From Synergistales bacterium (GTDB lineage: Bacteria > Synergistota > Synergistia > Synergistales > Aminobacteriaceae), in contig BNVH01000024.1 in the NCBI GenBank assembly GCA_025997955.1, positions 1 to 41,718 of the forward strand: DNA of 41,718 nt, given 5' to 3'. The notes beneath the pieces were generated by a model. It was not told the DNA's origin. It searched no databases and worked only from the letters and a program-made list of their open reading frames with translations. A program made the translations under genes and the position numbers. Below are positions 41,074-41,718 of this stretch, one piece after another. Numbering within the stretch: the first letter of the stretch is position 1; each line of letters begins with the position of its first letter.

Positions 41074-41335
41074 TGCGCTTAGATTTTTCCTGTTTATGCG
41101 TAGAGCACCTCCCAAAGGGTATCATTGGCATACCCTCAGAGACTATCATCTCCATATAGCCAATCCCGCGCGTGTCGTACGTCAGCACGCGCGGCTCAGC
41201 GCTCGTCATGGTCAACCCAAGCTCCCTAAACGGCACAAAGTACTCAAGCTCATTTACCTCACCCGGCTGCCAAAACAGGTTCGGCTTGTCCTGAAAGGTT
41301 ATGCGCTTATCGGTCTCGTTCTTATAAGTTGGCAA
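41045..41335 (-). CDS. Small phage-like hypothetical protein
   Basis: A 96-residue protein starting at TTG 41335 behind GAGGAGG. It begins MPTYKNETDKRITFQDKPNL and continues FWQPGEVNELEYFVPFRELG. Small proteins of this look (a short beta-rich head, then a W-x-PGE turn) occur in prophage structural regions of anaerobic bacteria; I recall no named family. The last 20 residues are basic and unlike the rest and may be read-through past an old frameshift. The next minus-strand gene upstream ends 15 bases away, suggesting a small operon from a prophage remnant. Confidence 0.45.
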   Translation of the reverse strand: MPTYKNETDKRITFQDKPNLFWQPGEVNELEYFVPFRELGLTMTSAEPRVLTYDTRGIGYMEMIVSEGMPMIPFGRCSTHKQEKSKRIRVACSLTA

Positions 41336-41350
41336 TTTACTTAACCTCCT

Positions 41351-41536
41351 CTACTCCTCCGTATCCTTATATGTAGCCGTCCACCCGGCAGCAGCCACCG
41401 CCCTGTCAACGGCGCCGATAAGCGCGAAGCCTCGCTCTATTATCCAACACTGCTTGCCGCCCAGCTTGCGTATAAACAACCTGAAATCCCGAAAAAATTT
41501 ATAGCTACATTGGCTCTGAAATAGAAAATGCCTCAA
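41351..41536 (-). CDS. Small hypothetical protein, possibly a prophage gene remnant
   Basis: A 61-residue frame that starts at ATG 41536 and ends KDTEE. The C-terminal half (WIIERGFALIGAVDRAVAAA then GWTATYKDTEE) looks like a conserved protein end, whereas the first 25 residues are rich in Phe, Cys and Arg and no ribosome site precedes the ATG. It is therefore likely to be the tail of a gene that lost its front. It is followed at once by the ribosome site of the phage-like gene on the same strand. The inverted-repeat element lies about 55 bases upstream. Confidence 0.35.
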   Translation of the reverse strand: MRHFLFQSQCSYKFFRDFRLFIRKLGGKQCWIIERGFALIGAVDRAVAAAGWTATYKDTEE

Positions 41537-41592
41537 GTATTCGTTTCTGTTCTTTTGTCAGTGGAAACAGTATTCTGTGTCCATTTATATAC

Positions 41593-41716
41593 AATGTCAA
41601 CAACTTAAGGACGAGATGTGATTTTCCATACCTGTTGTTTGCGTCATAAACTCTTCGCATATCAAAAATTGCCGCGGCGAAAAAATATGCAAAAAACGCT
41701 TAAGTTGTTGACATTG
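41593..41716. repeat. Short inverted-repeat element, copy 2 (MITE-like)
   Basis: A 124-base element bounded by perfect 18-base inverted repeats, CAATGTCAACAACTTAAG (41593-41610) and its complement (41699-41716). The left inner sequence GACGAGATGTG and right inner AAATATGCAAAAAACG resemble those of the copy at 1605-1695. No coding frame. Confidence 0.7.
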
Positions 41717-41718
41717 CA

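Overview
The window reads as chromosomal DNA from a member of the phylum Synergistota (Synergistetes). The best pointer is the C-terminus of the large surface protein at 27984-31034. It ends in Ser-Ser-Gly-Gly-Cys-Asp-Ala-Gly, a hydrophobic stretch and a Lys/Arg tail, which is the pattern of the Synerg-CTERM sorting signal. A TAXI-type TRAP transporter, a type III glutamine synthetase, an L27 with a cleavable N-terminal extension next to its Prp protease, and a citrate lyase cluster fit the same kind of anaerobic, amino-acid and organic-acid using bacterium. The taxon is inferred from protein resemblance only.

Layout. 1-4.4 kb is an AT-richer, eroded accessory stretch: a transposase start, a cut-off methyltransferase, an FkbM methyltransferase, an internally deleted radical SAM gene, a MntA/HepT toxin-antitoxin pair with a broken toxin, an Rpn-type remnant and a glycosyltransferase. 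4.5-18.2 kb is dense housekeeping DNA: tyrS with two envelope genes, purB, a Xer recombinase, purine nucleoside phosphorylase, an M23 peptidase, metY-metX, rplU-prp-rpmA, a nicotinamidase-like hydrolase and pepF. 18.3-27 kb holds a large AddA-like helicase-nuclease, citDEF and glnN. 27-32 kb is accessory again: an Rpn-like protein, the surface protein with its unusual 5' leader, and a PIN-type toxin-antitoxin remnant. 32-40.6 kb carries a metallophosphoesterase, a TRAP/TAXI uptake system with an isocitrate-lyase-family enzyme and an IclR regulator, a macB fragment and a two-component pair. 40.6-41.7 kb holds a group II intron fragment, phage-like small genes and a second copy of a short inverted-repeat element.

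How genes work together. metY and metX make homocysteine from homoserine and sulfide. Their leader carries a short reading frame with three consecutive Met codons, a competing pairing and an intrinsic terminator, which together look like classical ribosome-mediated attenuation responding to methionine. The surface-protein gene also seems to be controlled by a leader: a promoter, a short frame containing 14 CTGC/GCAG repeats and a terminator before the start codon. Changes in repeat number would decide whether ribosomes run across the terminator. This phase-variable attenuation model is the most novel proposal here. The TRAP genes, the C-C lyase and IclR look like one carboxylate catabolic module.

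A further theme is gene decay. Three small genes (radical SAM, HepT, PIN) have each lost an internal segment with a frame change. In both toxins the lost part includes catalytic residues, while the partner antitoxin frames stay open. All family assignments come from recognising motifs by eye; no database search was run.
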